Position numbers and translations under genes: made by a program. The notes below the pieces were generated by a model. The model worked only from the letters and a program-made list of their open reading frames with translations. It made no database searches and was not told the DNA's origin. From Bradyrhizobium sp. 139 (GTDB taxonomy: Bacteria > Pseudomonadota > Alphaproteobacteria > Rhizobiales > Xanthobacteraceae): DNA of 64,000 nucleotides. The stretch spans positions 1 through 64,000 of the forward strand of contig NZ_JADPKS010000173.1 in NCBI RefSeq assembly GCF_023074175.1. The letters run 5' to 3'. The first letter of the stretch is position 1; every line of letters starts with the position of its first letter. Shown here in pieces: positions 61,940 to 64,000 of the stretch.

Positions 61940-63538
61940 CTACTTGTCCATCCAGACGTCCTCATAGCGGTACCCATTGTAGGAGCTGTTCGACATCACG
62001 GTCACGCCCCTGACGTAGGGCTGCCAGCAGGTGCCGGCGCGTGCATGGAAGATGATCGGGCGGGCGACGTCTTCCTGGAGCTTCCTGTCGATGTCCCACA
62101 CCAACTTCTTGCGCTTGTTGAGATCGGTCTCTTGCGACTGCGCGTCGAAGAGTTTTTCGATCTCCTTGTTGCAGTAATTGGTGTAGTTGCGCTCCGAGCC
62201 GCAGGAATAGTTCTCGTAGAACGACTGGTCGGGATCGTCGACGGCACTGCCGGTCAGGTTGAGGCCCAGCATGTAGTCCTTGCGTGCGATCTTCGGGAAC
62301 CAGTTGGCGGTCTCGACGACGTCGAGCTCGCCGTCGATATAGATGCTCTTGAGCTGGTCGATCAGGATCACCGCGGGATCGCGGTATTCCGCGAGGTTAC
62401 GGGTGGAGACCTTGACCGCAAGGTGCTTGTCCGGGCCGTAGCCCGCCTTCTGCATCAGCTTGCGCGCCTCCTCGCGATTGGCGTTCACATCCGGTCCATA
62501 GCCGGGAATGCTCTCCAGCATGTCCTTTGGCATGCCCCAGAGACCCTGCGGCGGCGGCAGCATGGTGCCGCCGATATCCGCTTGCCCCTCGAACAGGATG
62601 GAAACGAACGCCTTGCGGTCGAGCGACATCGCCATGGCACGGCGGATGTCGATGTTGTCGAAGGGCGACGATGATGAATTGACGATGATGTTGGTCGAGA
62701 CGTTGGTGGGCTCGACCGTACAGACCGCATTCGGTGACTGGGATTTCACGTCCTTCAGCAGCGGGATCGTGATATGCGTCGGAAAGGTCATGTCGAACTT
62801 GCCGGCGACGAAGGCGAGAATCGCGGTCGAGCGATTCGGGATGATGGTGAACTCGATGCCGTCGAGATAGGGGCGCCCCTTCCGCCAGTAGTCGGCATTG
62901 CGGACCAGCTTGATCGACTCGTTGGCCTTGAACTCGACGAATTTGAACGGGCCGGTGCCGATCGGATGCGTGCGCATGTCGCCGGGCGAGACGTGGCAGG
63001 GATAGACCGGCGTGTAGCCCGAGGCGAGCAGCGCCAGCAGCGAAGGCTGCGGCCGCTTCAGGTTGAACGACACCTCGAGATCGCCGTTGGTGGAGACGTC
63101 GTTAACCTGTTCGTACCAGGTCTTGCGCGGGTTCTGCCGGAACTTCTGCTGCGACTTGCCCATCAGCATGTCGAAGGTGCATTTGACGTCGGCGGAAGTG
63201 AACGGCTTGCCGTCATGCCATTTCACGCCTTGGCGCAGCTTGAAAGTCAGCGTCTTGCCGTCGCCCGCCCAGGCCCAGCTCTCGGCGAGCTCGGGCACGA
63301 TGGTGTCCATGCTGTTCTGCGCCACGTCCTGCTTGTAGATGACGAGGTTGTTGAACACCGGCATGAAGGGAACATTGAGCGAATAGGTCGCGCCTTCATG
63401 GATCGAGGCGTTGCCTGGGCTGTCGCGGTGGTACATCCGCAGGATCCCGCCCTGCTTGGGCTCGCCGGCGAGCGTGGTGGTTGGGGCCGTCAGCACAGAT
63501 AGCGCCGCCACTGCGGCGAGCGCCCACACGCTCCGCAT
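61940..63538 (-). CDS. Dipeptide/oligopeptide-type ABC transporter, binding protein
   Basis: 532-aa SBP_bac_5 receptor. Signal peptide MRSVWALAAVAALSVLTAPTTTLAG, mature start EPKQGGILRMYHRDSPGNASIHEG. Family segments: LAESWAWAGDGKTLTFKLRQGVKWHDGKPFTSADV and ALSLDRKAF-like MSLDRKAFVSILFEGQA. The ATG at 63538 has AGGGAGG at good spacing; the ATG at 63544 overlaps that site. The Dpp/Opp class also moves nickel, opines and glycosides, so peptides are only the default ligand. First gene of the operon. Confidence 0.92.
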   Translation of the reverse strand: MRSVWALAAVAALSVLTAPTTTLAGEPKQGGILRMYHRDSPGNASIHEGATYSLNVPFMPVFNNLVIYKQDVAQNSMDTIVPELAESWAWAGDGKTLTFKLRQGVKWHDGKPFTSADVKCTFDMLMGKSQQKFRQNPRKTWYEQVNDVSTNGDLEVSFNLKRPQPSLLALLASGYTPVYPCHVSPGDMRTHPIGTGPFKFVEFKANESIKLVRNADYWRKGRPYLDGIEFTIIPNRSTAILAFVAGKFDMTFPTHITIPLLKDVKSQSPNAVCTVEPTNVSTNIIVNSSSSPFDNIDIRRAMAMSLDRKAFVSILFEGQADIGGTMLPPPQGLWGMPKDMLESIPGYGPDVNANREEARKLMQKAGYGPDKHLAVKVSTRNLAEYRDPAVILIDQLKSIYIDGELDVVETANWFPKIARKDYMLGLNLTGSAVDDPDQSFYENYSCGSERNYTNYCNKEIEKLFDAQSQETDLNKRKKLVWDIDRKLQEDVARPIIFHARAGTCWQPYVRGVTVMSNSSYNGYRYEDVWMDK

Positions 63539-63748
63539 GCTCATCCTCCCTGGACAACGGCCTTTGCGGCCTGTTTGCCAGACGATAGCGACGCGCGTGC
63601 AGCGAGGCAACCGGCAAGGCTGTCCACGCTCTCGACAATTCGGATGACGGGAGGCCGCAAGGGTTTTCATGCTCTCATCGTGTGAGAGTGCAGGTGCGAA
63701 CGGACGGTTCCTGTGCCGCTGTTGCGCGCAACCGCACCAACAAACCCC

Positions 63749-63899
63749 GCTGTCGTCCCGGACAAGCGCAGCGCTGATCCGGGACCCATAGCCACAGGGA
63801 GCAGTTTGGCGACAATTCGGAGTTACCTGCTCGCGCGACGACTACTCCCTGTGGTTATGGATCCCGGGTTCGCGACTCGTCGCGCCCCGGGACGACAGC
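63749..63899. repeat. Large palindromic repeat (GTCGTCCCGGACAAGCG family)
   Basis: GCTGTCGTCCCGG..CCGGGACGACAGC ends with inner GATCCGGGACCCATA.CCACAGGGAG and its inverted partner CTCCCTGTGGTTATGGATCC. It is a second copy of the 29072-29226 element. The surrounding gap between the peptide receptor gene and the window-end gene (63539-63918) shows no other feature. Confidence 0.85.
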
Positions 63900-63918
63900 A
63901 GAGCTTGTGGCTGCGCCC

Positions 63919-64000
63919 TCACACAATTCGCGACGCCTTGTTCCCCCAGTAGCGGTCCCGCAGCAGCCGCTTGTACAGCTTGCCCGTGGGCAGCCGCGGC
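63919..64000 (-). CDS. AMP-forming acyl-CoA synthetase, C-terminal end (partial)
   Basis: Runs off the right end. The last 26 codons read RLPTGKLYKRLLRDRYW, then GNKASRIV and stop. The PTGKLYKR motif carries the catalytic lysine of the adenylate-forming family, and the RYW ending is common in rhizobial acyl-CoA synthetases. The body of the gene lies outside the window, so substrate type cannot be judged. Confidence 0.8.
   Translation of the reverse strand, partial: PRLPTGKLYKRLLRDRYWGNKASRIV

Overview
The window reads as a chromosomal segment of a Bradyrhizobium-like alphaproteobacterium. Supporting signs are high GC, many catabolic and ABC-transport genes, an amino acid:[carrier protein] ligase of the Bradyrhizobium Bll0957 type with its zinc ligands at the same positions, and at least four families of short palindromic repeats in most gene gaps. 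No rRNA, tRNA, CRISPR array, insertion sequence or phage gene was recognised.

Layout. 0-3.4 kb: TauD-like dioxygenase, Rieske oxygenase, exported cell-wall amidase. 3.4-6.5 kb (minus): CPA1 Na+/H+ antiporter, class A beta-lactamase, NTF2-like protein. 6.6-7.5 kb: a decay zone with a GFA-family pseudogene (10-bp tandem duplication plus one inserted C) and a caspase-like remnant. 7.5-11.4 kb: DUF1345 membrane protein, polyprenyl diphosphate synthase, mtgA, rpmF and two small unknowns. 11.6-19.6 kb: a GGDEF/EAL protein with a ruined GGDEF motif, a tctABC tricarboxylate transporter, and a PAS4-GGDEF-EAL protein with intact motifs. 19.9-23.7 kb: the most interesting locus, with a GNAT-like protein, the aminoacyl carrier-protein ligase, an acyl-CoA dehydrogenase-like flavoprotein lacking the usual catalytic glutamate, and a divergent carrier protein. 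23.8-29 kb: methionine salvage (mtnP, mtnA), HAD hydrolase, trypsin-like protease, flavin monooxygenase.

29.3-41.6 kb is a short-amide/urea uptake and hydrolysis locus. A permease-histidine kinase-receiver fusion and an overlapping LuxR-type response regulator (minus) diverge from urtABCDE-like ABC transporter genes, formamidase fmdA, fmdB and aliphatic amidase amiE (plus). The fusion kinase probably senses an amide or urea and controls the operon. A strong hairpin lies between urtA and urtB, and a palindromic repeat sits inside the operon between urtD and urtE.

41.7-58 kb holds an autotransporter remnant, an MCE protein, and a set of acyl-CoA genes: an NDP-forming CoA ligase, an orphan ABC binding protein, an AMP-forming CoA ligase, two IVD-type acyl-CoA dehydrogenases, a GST, an AraC regulator, a beta-keto acid cleavage enzyme and a two-subunit biotin-dependent carboxylase. 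Together they look like a route for an unknown branched or aromatic-derived carboxylic acid. 58-63.5 kb is a complete dipeptide/oligopeptide-type ABC transporter (minus), and the window ends in the C-terminus of another AMP-forming acyl-CoA synthetase. All functions are inferred from sequence motifs and remembered family features; no database search was run.
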